Source of the DNA: Zea mays
Taxonomy: Eukaryota; Streptophyta; Magnoliopsida; Poales; Poaceae
Direction of reading: 5' to 3'
DNA length: 64,000 bases
NCBI RefSeq assembly: GCF_902167145.1
Contig: NC_050102.1
Coordinates: 5,270,850 to 5,334,849 of the forward strand
Under the pieces are notes generated by a model. That model searched no databases and was not told the DNA's origin. It saw only the letters and a program-made list of their open reading frames with translations. Of this stretch, positions 12,896-23,892 are shown piece after piece; position 1 is the stretch's first letter; the number at the start of each line of letters is the position of its first letter. The position numbers and the translations under genes are program-made.

Positions 12896-15800
12896 GTTAC
12901 TGATTTGGCTAACCCTCTTTTGAGTCTAGTTGGTTAAGGCGGAGGTGGAACGGCAATGCTGTAGTAATTGATGGAGCTGAGGGGATGGAATATCAGTTGA
13001 CAGTCAATGATATCAATTCAAGTTTGGTATTTATGTACACCCCTGTTACAGACGAGGGTGTCAAGGGAGAGCCGCAATGTACAATGACAGATTTTGTGAA
13101 GGCTGGTATAGAACTCTGTCCCTGCATTAATCCTATGTTTCAACAGTATTCTTGTAATCTTTTACTTTTGTAGAATATATGCTACATGTATGGTTTGGTT
13201 GAAAGCCTCTCCTGTCTCTTCTATCATGTTTGTAAAGGGCAGAAATGCATTTTAACTTAGGGCTGAAACTGAAGTAATGGTTTGCTTAAATTCTTTAACG
13301 TGACATCTGCTTGAATTCCTGTTTACAGAAGAATTTAGTTATCCTTTTTCTTAGAAAGGTCTCTAGAGTGTATGTTTTCAAGAACATACATAGAATTGTA
13401 TGTATAGCTTTGGTGGTGTATATACATCTTTGGCAGAAGTAGGTGATGATGGTTCATCTGGTTATAGATGTTAAATCTTCATTTCTTCATAGAACTGTTT
13501 CCTTGTTTCAATATTATAAGTATTTTTGTTTATTTGAGTAGTCATGTCAGCCTCAATTTGCAAGTTAAAACAATGCTGTTCATAAGCCTGTAGTGAGCTG
13601 ACAACCATTTATCTCCACTCTGATGCTTATAACTGTTTGCCACATTGTTTCAGCAACACCATCAGTCAGCAATGTGCATGTTCTGGGAGATATTGTTGAA
13701 GATAACATTATCGTAGGGAAAGGAAAATACTTCGGTGGCAGAGAGGGACTAAGTAAAATCCGGTGGTTTAGAGAGAAGGAAAATGGGTATGCACCATTAC
13801 TTGCCATCCCTTAAGATTGAATACAGGAAAAGCTGTTCTATCTTCTTAATATAATTGATGCACAGTTCTCCTATGCGTTTTAGAAAAAAAAACAGGAAAA
13901 ACTTGTGGTGTGGTGCCTATAATTTTCATCAACAGAAAATTCTTAAAATCATTGACATTATGATATATAAGGATAATCTGTTGCGTGCCATCAATCACAC
14001 ATTTCCATGAACACAATTCCTGAAAGTCTATAATGGTTGAATAGAAGGGCATGCCTGGTGCAGTTGTGAGAGTTGTCTCACTGAGTCACCAGGTCGCGGG
14101 TTCGAAGCAACCTCTCAGCATTTGTTGGGGAAGGCCTGCCTCGGTTTATCCCTTCCCCAGACCCCACTCATGTAGGAATCTCTGGCACTAGATCTGCCCT
14201 CTAATGGTTGAGTAATTGCAAATTAACAACTAAGAGCAACTGAGCCAACCTTTTCTCTGTTATATTGTTGAACAAAATATTGCAGCTCGTAAACTGAAAA
14301 TCCTGGGGCGAGGTGTAACAAAAATATGCCATGTGCTAGAACATGATCGTAAACTGGATGAACACAAGTGCAAAATCCAAAGTAATCCATATACCTTCAT
14401 GAATGAAGACACATTCTGTTTTAATGGTTAATTATTTGTTTATATGCAGTGAATTTCTTCTTGTGCTATCAGACAGCATGGAGTATACACTAACCAAGGA
14501 GGACGTGGGGAGACACCTCAAATTTGTATATATCCCTGTTAACCTTGAAGGTCTGAATGTCTGATAAACAGTCAGACATTAACAATGACATAAATTTGTA
14601 TATATCCCTGTTAACCTTGAAGGTCTGAATGTCTGATAAACAGTCAGACATTAACAATGACATCTCTACTGCTTGTTTACAAAAAAAAATATTATTTTGC
14701 GCTAACAAACACTGATGACTTCAACAGGTCAGGAGGGTGAATCTGCTTGTGCGATAACAGATGTAGTTAAGAAAGGTACTTATGTCTGACATTTGTGCCA
14801 ATTATGTCATAAAAGTCTATTTTTATTTCGCTTTGGATATGACTGATCAGGTGTGATTACTTTGTTTTACCTTCTTGTTTGGCCAGCCCCTCCAAAAGTA
14901 TTCAATCTAAAGATTGTTGGGGAATCTATGGAAGGAAGCAAGATATCTGCCAGTGCTACTGTTACAGGTGGAACTGAAGGGTCCAGCAGGGTTCAATGGT
15001 ACAAGGCATCTTCCTCTGAATTTAAGAATGAACATGAGCTTGAAGCCCTTACTCCGTCACGAGTTTCTAAGGTTATGCCAATTTACTCTCTATTACTATC
15101 ATTGATGCACTGCTCAAAGCTTAAGCCATTTTTATTTGTTGTATATTTGGTTAACGTGATAAAACTAAATTGCAACCTTTTAATTTCTCACTAGACATTC
15201 CGCATTCCTCTTGGTGCTGTTGGATATTATATCGTTGCAAAGTTTACACCTGTGGCACCTGATGGTGAAGTCGGTGAACCAGCCTATGCTACATCAGATG
15301 GCCTTGTGGAAAGTAAGTGCTTCTCTCAAGTGTCCATTCTGGCAGTTGTGTTTGTAATCTTCGTATGTCATGGCCATTCTTAGTTTCAGCCCACTAGTCC
15401 ACTCTCTGCCCACACTCAACTATCCTGATTATTTCCATGAATCTCACCTATTATTGGTGCCAGTAATTTTGCCTTGGTTATTATCGAAAACCATTGGACC
15501 TGAAATAAAGAGTTTTATGGTTCATGTTTTGCAATCTGATTTGAGTGAAATTCTTTGAAGATGTTATGGGCAGTCAGGTGGACCAACTAGGCCTGTTGGG
15601 CTGAACCAAATAATAAGCAATTCCCTTTCTGCAGAAGTGATGCATAGTCCTTTTGTTTTTAGCTGTTAACCATCATTTAGCGAAGCACAAACTTGTGATT
15701 TTGCAAGTCCTTTTGTCGTTTATATCTTTAAACAGCATTCTTACCTTTCTTGTTGCAGCACTACCACCCAGCCTGAACTTCTTAACAGTCACTGGTGAAT

Positions 15801-18800
15801 TCTCTGAGGGTCAGATATTAACAGCATCATATGGGTATATCGGAGGACATGAAGGAAATAGTTTATACAGCTGGCACCTTCATGAGGTATGTATTGTATT
15901 TTCTTGGTTGTCAATTCCTGCTGATACTTAAAAATAATCACTGATTGTGTATGATGCTTCTAAAGATACATAACAGTTGCAGATATACTGGTTGCCATTG
16001 CTCTGATCAGGCATTTCTTGTTTCTTAGCCACTTCACTGGTATATATTGTTTGACAGGCTGAAGATGACGAAGGCACTCCACTTTCAGAGGCAACCGGTT
16101 TGCTACAATACTGTGTTACAAAGGAAGCTGTTGGAAAGTTTGTTTCTTTCAAATGCACCCCTGTCAGAGATGATGATATTGTTGGTGAGGCAAGATCATT
16201 CATAGGAAAGGACAGAGTTACTCCAGGTGCTTCTGTTTTCGTTTTCTTGAAAAAATTACGACACTGAAGATATTATTCTGTCACAAAAGAGACACTCCTC
16301 TTTGTGTGCTTGTATGGATGACAAAAAAACATGTTTGGAAATTAAGTGATGCATGAGCCTGGATTATGTATGGAAATATGGATATCACACATACTTTTGC
16401 ATTATGGATATCACACATAATATGTGACGAACTACAAAGATGTGAAACAGAAAAGAAGTACAACAATTGTAGCACACTCCTGAGGGCCTGTTTGGGAACT
16501 CTTCCTCAAAACCACAGTTTTATAATGCCACAATTTATTGTATGCCATTGACATAGCCATGGTATATTTTACATCAGTCCAATCTGATACCTATTTGGAG
16601 ACACAATATTTCAGTTGTAGTGTAGAAGAGAAGACTGCAGGTGCGTGCAAACAAAAAACTTTGCTCTAGACTAAAGTTTTTTTACCCCAAAAATACCATG
16701 GTATTGATAAAACCATGATTTAAAATACAGAGTTTTACATGTGCTCCCAAACACCTTTGTCTAAAATACCATGCTATGCTCAAAGACCATGGCATTGTCT
16801 TGGGACTAAGGAAATACTATGTTCCCAAACAGGCCCTGAGTTCTTTGTTGTTTCCTTCTCTTTTTCGTGTGCGTTCAAGGAATTTTCAAGGCTAGTTAAA
16901 AAACCTCATTTGCCAGGAACCCATAAATAGTGGTAGGGCGCCTACCTGTGTGGGCAAGTGTGGTTCTACCTGGGGGCTGGGGGTAGTGACAGCTTGCCAA
17001 ACCACGTGGCTGTGTCTGCTTGCCTAGGTTATGGTGCGTCACTATAAAGTTTGCACTGTCAGGGTCTGTTGAAGATTGAGGTTTCTTCTTGTAAACAACA
17101 CCATGGGGGTTCCTTGGGGTTTGTTGAAGATTGAGGTTTCTTGTAAACAACACCGTGGGGCGGTCTTTCTCCTGCTGGCTGAGTTTTACATATGAATTCA
17201 TAGTGTTTCCTTGGTTGCAGTTATGATGTGTTCTAGACACCTATGATTGTAATATTTTCATACATAACACTTAATTTTCGAATCTGTTGCACTGCTGTCA
17301 GGGATGCCGACATTACTTTCTCTTGAAGTAACTGGTGATGCAATTGAAGGAACAACTATGTTTGCCAGTAAAAGGTATTGGGGAGGAGAAGAAGGGGACA
17401 CAATGTTCCGCTGGATACTGGTAGGCTGTTGTTATTAAGTACTACTTTTCCTTTGTGCGTGCCTGTGTGGTGACGACTAGGAAGCACTAATAACCAGACT
17501 ATACCTTGATCACTTAGGCAATTATGTCCTTCATTTAAGTTCTTGTGGTTGACTGTTCATAGGCAATTACATTATCCATATAAATTCTTGCTGGGTTTCA
17601 ACTCTTAGGTTACTTTGGACTGAAAGATTTGTTGCTGTAGACAAATTCTGATGGAACCGAGAAAGAAATTGAAGGAGCAACAAGTTCATCATACACCTTG
17701 AAATGCAATGACATTGGCTTCTACATATCTGTCTTGTGCAAGCCTGTTAGAAATGATGGAGTTGATGGTTCTTTAGTGTCGACTGAAGCGATTGGTCCTA
17801 TTATACCAGGTAGATAGTCTGACAACTGTTATTTCTATGGAAAACAACCATATTCGTGTGTGGGCATTTATTTCAACTTGATGATTACACTGGGTAAACA
17901 AACCAACGTCTTTCTGTAATTTACTTATTACAGGGCCACCAACATGTCAATCTCTTGAACTAGCTGGCTCTATGGTTGAAGGTGGCCGTTTGACCTTTCA
18001 TGCTGTGTATACAGGAGGGTGCGATACTCACTACTGCTGTTCCATGTTATCTATCTTATGTAACACCTTTTTATTGTTATGTACTTGTTAATTTATTATT
18101 TATTTCTTTTTTGTTCTCATTCTAGTTTGCGGGGAAGTTGCATCCAAGAATGGTTCAGATTACATGATGATGGGCACAAGGACAAGTTGACTGCTGATGG
18201 TTAGTATATATAGTGTCTTTGTAGGGCTGATGCTTATCCTATCACACACCGCTCCAATTTTGTTGTCCTTTTCTCTTTGTAGAACTAACTGTTTATTGAT
18301 TTCCTGCAATAGAATGTCTAGACCTTGATCTAGCTGATATCGATTGCCGGATTGAACTTATGTATACACCTGTACGAGAAGACGGAGTGCACGGGTTACC
18401 AAGGAGTGTTACTTCTGATACAATCTTACCTGGTCCGTGCTTCTTCACAAAACTTCTATTGATTCCATTAGCTGGAGAAGCCTTGTCATGGTTGTAACTT
18501 GTACTATTCAATAAACAACTATAAGATGAGCGGATTCCAATTGTAACTTGTACTGTTCAATAAACAACTATAAGATAATGGGATAACAATTGTAACTTGT
18601 ACTCTGTTCAATAAATAACTATAAGATGATAGCATAATTAATCATATTATGTGATACATTGATACAATTCTGTGTTGCTTACATACATGATAAGAATATA
18701 AAAGAAACATAGCTTTGAGCATAGTATGCGCATAATGTAACATGAAACAGTATTATACCAATCTATGCATTGAACTATATGTTGACCCATTCTTTCATGC

Positions 18801-21800
18801 AGGGGAGCCCAAGGGTGTCAATCTTATTCTACCTGAGTGTTTTGAGGACAATGAAATTTCTCCCATCAAAACCTATTTCGGTGGCAAGGAAGGCACTGGC
18901 AAATATACATGGTTTCGAAATAAAGAGAAACTTGATAACTTGGAATTTGATCTGGTTGCTGAATCATCAGAAGTTGTTGGAGAAACCTTGTGTGTTCTTT
19001 TACTTTATCTAATTTGTTAGTGTTGGATGAAATATATAAGTAACTAACCCTTTGAAATATGGAACCTGTAACAGAAAATATAAGCCTTCATTGAATGATG
19101 TTAGTTCCTATCTGATTCTTTATTGGGTTCCTACACGGCGTGATGGAAAGGTTGGTGATCCTTTGATGGCTATCTCTGATGATCCGGTCATGGCAGGTTG
19201 CTCCTTGATATGTTTCCAGTTTCTACCTGACATTTCTGTATGTTTTATTCACTGCCTCCAGATCCTTACCCTTGCATAACACTTGCAGCTTTTCCATCTG
19301 TTTCGGATGTTCACTTAGAGCAGAAAAGTTCAGATGTATATTGTGGACTAGGCATCTATTATGGTGGATATGAGGGATTAAGCTTGTATAGATGGTACAG
19401 GGAATCTAGTGATGGAACTAGGCTTCACATAGATGGTGCTGATTCAGTCACATACGAAGTGACAGATGCTGATTACAGCTGCCGTCTACTGTTTGGGTAA
19501 AATATGTCACTAGTCTATGTTGCTATATAGTATTATTACTAACTTCTTTATATGGTCAGTTGCACTTGCACCGCTTTATTCCATAGTAGTTAGATAAAAC
19601 TGTGTTGGTTCTTTCAGTAGTCATTCTAAAAAAAACTCGACCTGCTGGGGTTAAAAGAGCCCTCGGTCATTGTATTAAGGTCTTCTCACACAGATCGAGA
19701 AAACCCCCGAACCCATACCCCACCCATACACAGCGTGACAGCGGCACCATAGCCCGTGTGAGAACGGCCGCGACCGGGACTGTGTCTTAGATCTATGCTT
19801 TGGCGTGGGATAGATGAGGGTTTTTTTAACCACAGTCTGAAATCATCTATCCAATTCAGCTAGAGCCCATTTTTCATTCAGTAGTCATTCTTCTTAGTTC
19901 TAGAATGAATATATTTGTATACTACAGATATACTTGAAATTCGTCATCATATGATGAATTGTTTTGTTGAAAAATAGCCGAACACTCTTACTGGATGCTT
20001 GATAAGTGATTTTGTCATTGACAGTTATACTCCTGTTCGTTCAGATGGGATAAGTGGAGAAGAAAAACTCTCTGAACCATCTGATGTAATTTTGCCAGGC
20101 AAGTCTCTGAACTGATTGGATGCTGCTTTATGTTTCCCAACAATCCATGAGATTAATATACCTAACCATAAACTAAGCGAGCACATCCTGCCACCCCACC
20201 GTGCTGGCTCTATACTCCAACCCAACTTTCTGTGGCCATTGAATCTCCCACATCTTTGCAATTTTGTGTAACCACATGTCTTTTCTTTCAGAACTACTCA
20301 AAATCGAGACACTCAATTTCAAGGGGAATCAGGTTGAAAGAGAAACACTGACTGCTGCTGAACAAATTCCGTACAGTGAGATTCAACAACATATATGGAA
20401 AAATTATAAGAAAGAGATGAAATATCAATGGTATGAAAAGTGACTATATTCTTTTTCTTACTTTGTTTAATGTGTATGTACTTACTGTGGATCTCTGCTT
20501 CAAGGTTTATTTCCAATGAATCAGGAGGCGATCAGTCTTTTGAACCATTGGCAACCCAGTGTTCTCGCTCATACAAAGTGCGCTTTGAGGATATTGGTCG
20601 TTGCCTGAAATGCGAATGCTTTGTCACTGATGTATTTGGACGATCTAGTGAATTGGTATCCGCTGTGACTGCTCCTATTTTGCCAGGTCTTTTGTCTTCC
20701 ACCTATGCCTCTTTCAAAATACAAAAATAGCTTCGCATTTTATAGTTCAAAAAACTATTTGTATTTTGATTTTTTTTAATAATGAGCTACATGCTACAGT
20801 TTTCTAGACCAATAGGTTATGTATTTTATATAAGAATGGGGAATGGTTGACTCCACACAATATCTGTTCTATTGGCTGGTATCACTACATCCTTGACTAC
20901 CTGTTGGGGTTTGAGATGTGTTGGGGGAACTGGGATTTTTTTATTGTAAAACTGGAAGAGGATTACAAAAGGGGGAGGTGATCACCCGGCTACTCCTAGG
21001 AGCTAGGTAATTCCTCTGCCTAGACCTTGATGCCTACCCTGCCTTTATAGATGCCAGGCAGTCTAACAAACTAGCAATAAACTAGTAGATTGATCTGCTA
21101 CAACAAATAGAGTCCATAAAACTAGGTAACTAACTGAAGAGACAGTCTCCATAAAACTAGCTAACTAACTGAAGAGATAAGCTCTATCCCTTAAAGCGAG
21201 TTATCTGCTATAGGCGCCTGGGCCTGGGCCTCTCTGCCTTACTTCGGCTCCAGTAGGTGCGCCCAAATAGAGTGTCCACAACAGATGCATTGGCTTTTTG
21301 TTAGTCCAACATCTTTGTGCTGCACTGCTGCTGTCATCTTCATCGAAATTCTTGTTTCTCTGGGTCTTGCACTTTGATTTTGTTAGTTCAGCATTTTTAT
21401 GCTTCTGTCATCTTTAGTACGAACTTGTGTGTACTAAAGAAAACACTCTTGTCTTAACGTTGAATGCTGACTTGAAAGTCAAATTGCAGTGATGTTTGTG
21501 TCACTATACATTTTGTCACAATTCTGAAGTTTGCAATACCCGTAAATAACTGGATATTTGGTTTTAACAGGAAGGCCTAAAATTGAAAAGCTGGAGATTG
21601 AAGGAAGAGGTTTCCACACTGACCTATATGCCGTTCAGGGTACCTATAGCGGAGGCAAAGAAGGCAAGAGTAAAATACAATGGCTCAGATCGATGGTTGG
21701 AAGCCCTGATCTTATCTCCATACCTGGTATGCTTGTTTCTAAAACTGTAATACGTGATATGTATACAATTTTCACTGTATTGAAGTGTTGAACTTTATTC

Positions 21801-23064
21801 ACAAAAACGTATATGAACATTTACCCAATTTTTTTGTGCCCTCCTAATCTTCTATGCATTGAATGTCATGTCATCATTTAACCGAACCAACATTTTGTGC
21901 AGGCGAAACTGGAAGAACGTATGAAGCTAATGTTGATGATGTAGGGTATAGGCTTGTTGCAATTTATACACCTGTAAGAGAGGATGGAGTTGAGGGACAA
22001 CCTGTTTCTGTTTCAACAGAACAGATTGCAGTTGGTACAGTCAAATCACCTCTCATACCATTTCCTATTCATGTTCATCTATTGTTCACGTTATCTGGTT
22101 TGATCACTAAGTAGCAGCTTCTGATTTCATTGTACGCAGAGCCTGAACTTTACAGGGAAGTGAAACAGAAGCTCGATGATGGTTCAGTCAAATTTGAGGT
22201 GACGTGGATTTAATATTTTAATTTACAATGATTTTTTAGAACCATCATAGTGATCTAATGTTCAATTAATTGAAATGTTTGAAGAATCTTGTCTTTATCT
22301 ACTTGCTCTGCTGTTGCAAACAATGAGCTTCTTAGTTTGCTATGAATATACCACATACTTTTGAATTAAAAGCAACGAATTTTGAAGCCTAATACTACCC
22401 ACTCTGTGCTGCTTCCACAGCAATGCTCCTTTTAATGAGTTATCTTCAGTTCAACGTGATTTATTCCTTGTTTTTGCACTTGAACAGGTTCTGTGTGACA
22501 AGGACCGAACACCCAAAAAGGTACCCCCATGTCACAGGCTTGCAGCATTCGTGCTCACCCTGGACTCTAGTAATTCCTCCTCATTATATATGGAGAAGTA
22601 ATAATTATTTGTCACAAATACAACAGGCACAAGTAATGGGCCATTTGGAGCGGAGGGTTTTGGAAGTCAACCGAAAGAGGATAAAAGTAGTAAAGCCTGG
22701 ATCTAAGACATCATTCCCGAGTACTGAAGTACGAGGAACCTACGCTCCACCGTTCCATGTGAGTGTTATTCCTTGAAATTCAGCAGATAGAATTTGCTGC
22801 CACTACTACGAAGCTATTGCATACCTGTTCTCGGATATCGGGTGTAGTGTAGATATATGGCGATAACAAGGAACTTGAACCTCGCAGGTCGAGCTGTATC
22901 GCAATGACCAGCACCGCTTCAAGATTGTTGTCGACGGTGATACTGAAGTTGACTTAATGGTGCAAACACGGCACATGCGAGACCGCATCATCCTCACGAT
23001 CAGAGGCCTCGCCCAGAAGTTCAACAGCACCTCCCTCAACACACTTCTCAGGATCGAGTCATGA
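3773..23064 (+). CDS. AIR9: AIR9, microtubule-associated protein with LRRs and A9 repeats (37 coding exons)
   Basis: Plant AIR9 proteins bind cortical microtubules, the preprophase band and phragmoplast, and mark the division site. Coding exons: 3773-4435, 4531-4596, 4820-4885, 5025-5096, 5175-5240, 5332-5394, 5492-5557, 6736-6835, 8609-8710, 10857-11080, 12173-12287, 12625-12745, 12930-13105, 13654-13786, 14450-14550, 14728-14775, 14887-15071, 15195-15312, 15759-15886, 16058-16226, 17302-17420, 17641-17809, 17934-18018, 18126-18199, 18313-18432, 18803-18989, 19075-19196, 19289-19496, 20025-20098, 20292-20430, 20505-20686, 21571-21726, 21903-22034, 22140-22198, 22488-22520, 22627-22758, 22888-23064. 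They sum to 4950 nt, 1649 aa, with phase kept throughout. Residues 1-221 are basic and Ser/Ala/Lys-rich (microtubule-binding type). Exons 2-8 encode leucine-rich repeats, one per short exon. I count eleven A9 repeats, mostly ending in motifs like YTPVxxDGVxGxP, to about residue 1516, then the conserved C-terminal domain. Oddities are a GC donor in intron 29 and a duplicated donor after exon 15. Confidence 0.93.
5610..6360 (-). mobile_element. Copia retrotransposon 3' fragment: RNase H end plus 3' LTR, in AIR9 intron 7
   Basis: On the minus strand, about 6355 down to 5890 decodes with frameshifts and stops into the RNase H end of a Copia polyprotein. Recognisable pieces include [25 protein letters not shown], a TEAEYKAIAN-like segment and KDQVADGFTKAL. 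A purine-rich tract (TTTGAGGGGTGA) is followed by TGTTAGAATATG at about 5872, which fits a polypurine tract and the start of a 3' LTR running down to roughly 5610. The rest of the element is missing. It sits antisense to AIR9. The lower boundary is uncertain. Confidence 0.7.
6361..6735. other. Rest of AIR9 intron 7
   Basis: About 6361-6480 carries short GC-richer repeats (TCCTGTCGGTTG, CTCCCGTCGGCT) that look like another degenerate transposon end. From there to the exon 8 acceptor (CACAG ending at 6735) I see only AT-rich intron sequence. Confidence 0.4.
6955..7842. mobile_element. Tourist-like (PIF/Harbinger) MITE with a nested LTR fragment, AIR9 intron 8
   Basis: The left end reads GGCCTTGTTTGTTTT and the right end is its near inverse (AAAACAAACAGGGCC). 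Both are flanked by TCA (6952-6954 and 7843-7845), a 3-bp target-site duplication as expected for PIF/Harbinger elements. Internal sequence just inside the left end contains the GATTATATAATCT motif also seen in the elements at 28834 and 52171. Most of the interior is foreign: the LTR-like block from 7222. Confidence 0.7.
7222..7813 (+). mobile_element. Truncated LTR retrotransposon (5' LTR plus start of internal region) nested in a MITE
   Basis: An LTR-like block begins TGTCAGGGCC at 7222 and ends ACA at about 7601. It is followed by CCTGGTATTCGGAGCC, which resembles the Copia primer-binding site complementary to initiator-Met tRNA (TGGTATCAGAGC). About 210 bp of Pro/Thr-rich internal sequence follows before the MITE resumes. 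The rest of the element and the 3' LTR are missing. The retroelement entered the MITE after the MITE entered AIR9 intron 8. Confidence 0.55.
8230..8545. mobile_element. Degenerate hAT-like MITE with internal tandem repeat, AIR9 intron 8
   Basis: The block begins with AGCCTGTTTGGTTTGCG and ends with an approximate inverse (CGAAACCAAATACA), the terminal style of grass hAT-type MITEs. It contains the 52-bp tandem duplication annotated separately. It ends about 65 bp before exon 9. Ends and target duplication are not sharp. Confidence 0.4.
8364..8467. repeat. 52-bp perfect tandem duplication
   Basis: Copy 1 is 8364-8415 and copy 2 is 8416-8467. The copies are identical by eye, so the duplication is recent relative to its host repeat. 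It lies about 140 bp upstream of AIR9 exon 9. Confidence 0.85.
8890..10640 (+). mobile_element. Degenerate, deleted Copia-type LTR retrotransposon, AIR9 intron 9
   Basis: Two similar terminal blocks flank the element in the same orientation, about 8894-9053 and 10466-10630. They share TTGTATATGGTTA, TTTGGTTCTGTTT, a CT microsatellite and GTACATAGGTCTCTCCAATCA, so they are probable LTRs. Between them lies an Ala-rich gag-like remnant (about 9125-9560, with stops) and then a reverse-transcriptase remnant from about 9871. Integrase and most of pol are missing. The LTRs have diverged, so the insertion is old. Confidence 0.6.
9910..10161 (+). pseudogene. Copia reverse transcriptase fragment
   Basis: The frame encodes [11 protein letters not shown] (the Copia RT catalytic YVDD block), then [15 protein letters not shown], matching the conserved Copia sequence DLGxLHHFLGI, and ends with a short RARMAGCKP segment. 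About 80 residues survive from the usual several-hundred-residue RT. A nonfunctional remnant inside AIR9 intron 9, sense to the host gene. Confidence 0.75.
11426..11801 (-). mobile_element. 5'-truncated LINE with 34-bp target-site duplications, AIR9 intron 10
   Basis: The 376-bp insert is flanked by identical 34-bp direct repeats at 11392-11425 and 11802-11835. On the minus strand it begins inside ORF2 ([17 protein letters not shown], the C-terminal tail of plant LINE ORF2), has a stop at 11612, a 3' UTR, and ends in an A-run (the T-run just after 11425 on the plus strand). A dead-on-arrival, 5'-truncated insertion by target-primed reverse transcription. It belongs to a different LINE subfamily from the one at the start of the window. 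Confidence 0.85.
12821..12893. repeat. (AT)n microsatellite, AIR9 intron 12
   Basis: An uninterrupted AT dinucleotide run of about 73 bp fills much of the 184-bp intron 12, ending 36 bp before the exon 13 acceptor. Likely length-polymorphic. Confidence 0.95.
14046..14201 (+). mobile_element. tRNA-derived SINE (Au-like), AIR9 intron 14
   Basis: The insert begins with a degenerate pol III A-box region (CCTGGTGCAGTTGTGAGA) and has a clear B box, GGGTTCGAAGC, about 50 bp downstream, followed by a CCTCGGTTTATCCCTTCCCC body like the plant Au SINE family as I recall it. Flanking target-site duplications TAATGGTTGA plus three more bases (one mismatch) lie at 14031-14043 and 14202-14214. It is sense to AIR9. 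It resembles a tRNA only in the promoter and does not fold into a complete cloverleaf. Confidence 0.8.
14520..14663 (+). repeat. 72-bp tandem duplication covering the end of AIR9 exon 15 and its splice donor
   Basis: Copy 1 is 14520-14591 and copy 2 is 14592-14663, identical by eye. Each copy holds the last 31 bp of exon 15 coding sequence, the GTCTGA donor and 41 bp of intron. There are therefore two identical donors, after 14550 and after 14622. Use of the first keeps the reading frame. Use of the second would add 72 nt with an in-frame TGA at 14562-14564. Confidence 0.95.
16485..16835. mobile_element. MITE with 15-bp perfect terminal inverted repeats, AIR9 intron 20
   Basis: The 351-bp element has ends GGCCTGTTTGGGAAC and its exact inverse complement, and is flanked by CTGAG on both sides. 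Terminal style matches the abundant grass GGGCCTGTTTGG MITEs, usually placed with hAT elements, although those normally make 8-bp duplications. No coding capacity. Confidence 0.8.
17067..17165. repeat. Imperfect tandem duplication, period about 55 bp, AIR9 intron 20
   Basis: TGTTGAAGATTGAGGTTTC recurs at 17067 and 17122, followed in both by GTAAACAACACC. The second copy lacks three bases. The neighbouring GC-richer block (about 16930-17060) may be an old retroelement LTR but has no clear ends. Confidence 0.7.
19628..19876 (-). mobile_element. tRNA-derived SINE with perfect 15-bp target duplications, AIR9 intron 28
   Basis: Identical 15-bp direct repeats at 19613-19627 and 19877-19891 flank the insert. 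Read on the minus strand it opens with a degenerate A box (TAGCTGAATTGG), continues through a body with GGGGTTTTCTCGATC-like sequence and ends AGGTCGAGTTTTTTT. It therefore carries a T-rich rather than A-rich tail, as in the maize SINE families I recall with poly(T) ends. It belongs to the same family as the insert at 30219. It is antisense to AIR9. Confidence 0.8.
20902..21291 (-). mobile_element. Probable solo LTR, AIR9 intron 31
   Basis: The block starts TGTTGGGG and ends CCACAACA, so both strands open with TG and close with CA, and the ends share a TGTTG/CAACA inverted repeat. On the minus strand it has TCTATAAAGGCAGG, a plausible LTR TATA box, which gives the likely orientation. No internal retroelement sequence adjoins it. 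I could not find a clean 5-bp target duplication, so solo-LTR status is probable rather than shown. Confidence 0.55.
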
Positions 23065-23892
23065 TAGACCTGACAGTGTAAAAACCAACTATTACGGGAA
23101 GCTGTACCCCTTGTTCCGATTGGTTAGAGTGCGTGGTTTTAGTAGGATTCGTGACATGCCAGCCTTTTGTGTGTATGGGTGTGGGACGGGCCGAGCGTGT
23201 TGGATTACAATTTTTTCCCTGACACATCTCTCAAATCAGAGCAGCATCAGCTGGTTGCTCTGACTGGTGCCGTCGTGCGTCATGAAATGTACATAGGGTG
23301 GTTAGAGCGAGAAAGAGAGTGGTGTTTCTTGGTGCTGTATTTATTATGCACTGGTTGGGTTGGGTTTTTTCGACTGCCATTCTCATACTAAGTATTGGTT
23401 CTTTCTTTTTTCGGTCGTTGGGTTTGCATATACTTGTACCGACAACACAGCTTGGGGTGATTGGGCGAGTGCTGTTCAGAATGCCTGGTCCACACTTGTG
23501 TACGACTGGAATCCTACGGTGGCGTATTCACATGCTGTTTTATGGTGCAAATGTAAATTCATCTGTTCATAAACGAGAATCAAAATCGTCGGCCACGTGT
23601 ATTCGTCGTATTCGTACCGATGTATACTACCTTATAAACCAGTACTAATCTCACGGTGGCATCAATTATCTTCCTCTGTTTCACAAGGCACACGTTTTTG
23701 TTCACCAATTAACCCTGTCAAACGGCCAGCCACCAAGTCATTAACATAGTTGATGTTGTAACATCCGGATATCCAAGGACATGCTTGATGAACATGCATA
23801 TGTAGCCACCAAGTCAAAAGCAAGTGAAACCCTCATGTTTTTCGGCCAGCATAATACGCCATCAAACGATAATGTTACTATTTGGTCACCCT
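23065..23892. other. Convergent intergenic region, 3' ends of AIR9 and OHP1
   Basis: The 828 bp between the AIR9 stop and the OHP1 stop must contain both 3' UTRs. T-rich stretches fit AIR9 3' UTR. I see no repeat or further gene here. Confidence 0.5.

Noticed and set aside
12713..12937. A 74-codon frame through the AT repeat
   Set aside because: It is an artefact of the (AT)n microsatellite, which reads as Ile-Tyr repeats.
14046..14201. A tRNA gene
   Set aside because: It has pol III A- and B-box-like motifs but no cloverleaf, has a SINE body and is flanked by target duplications. The same applies to 30219-30380.
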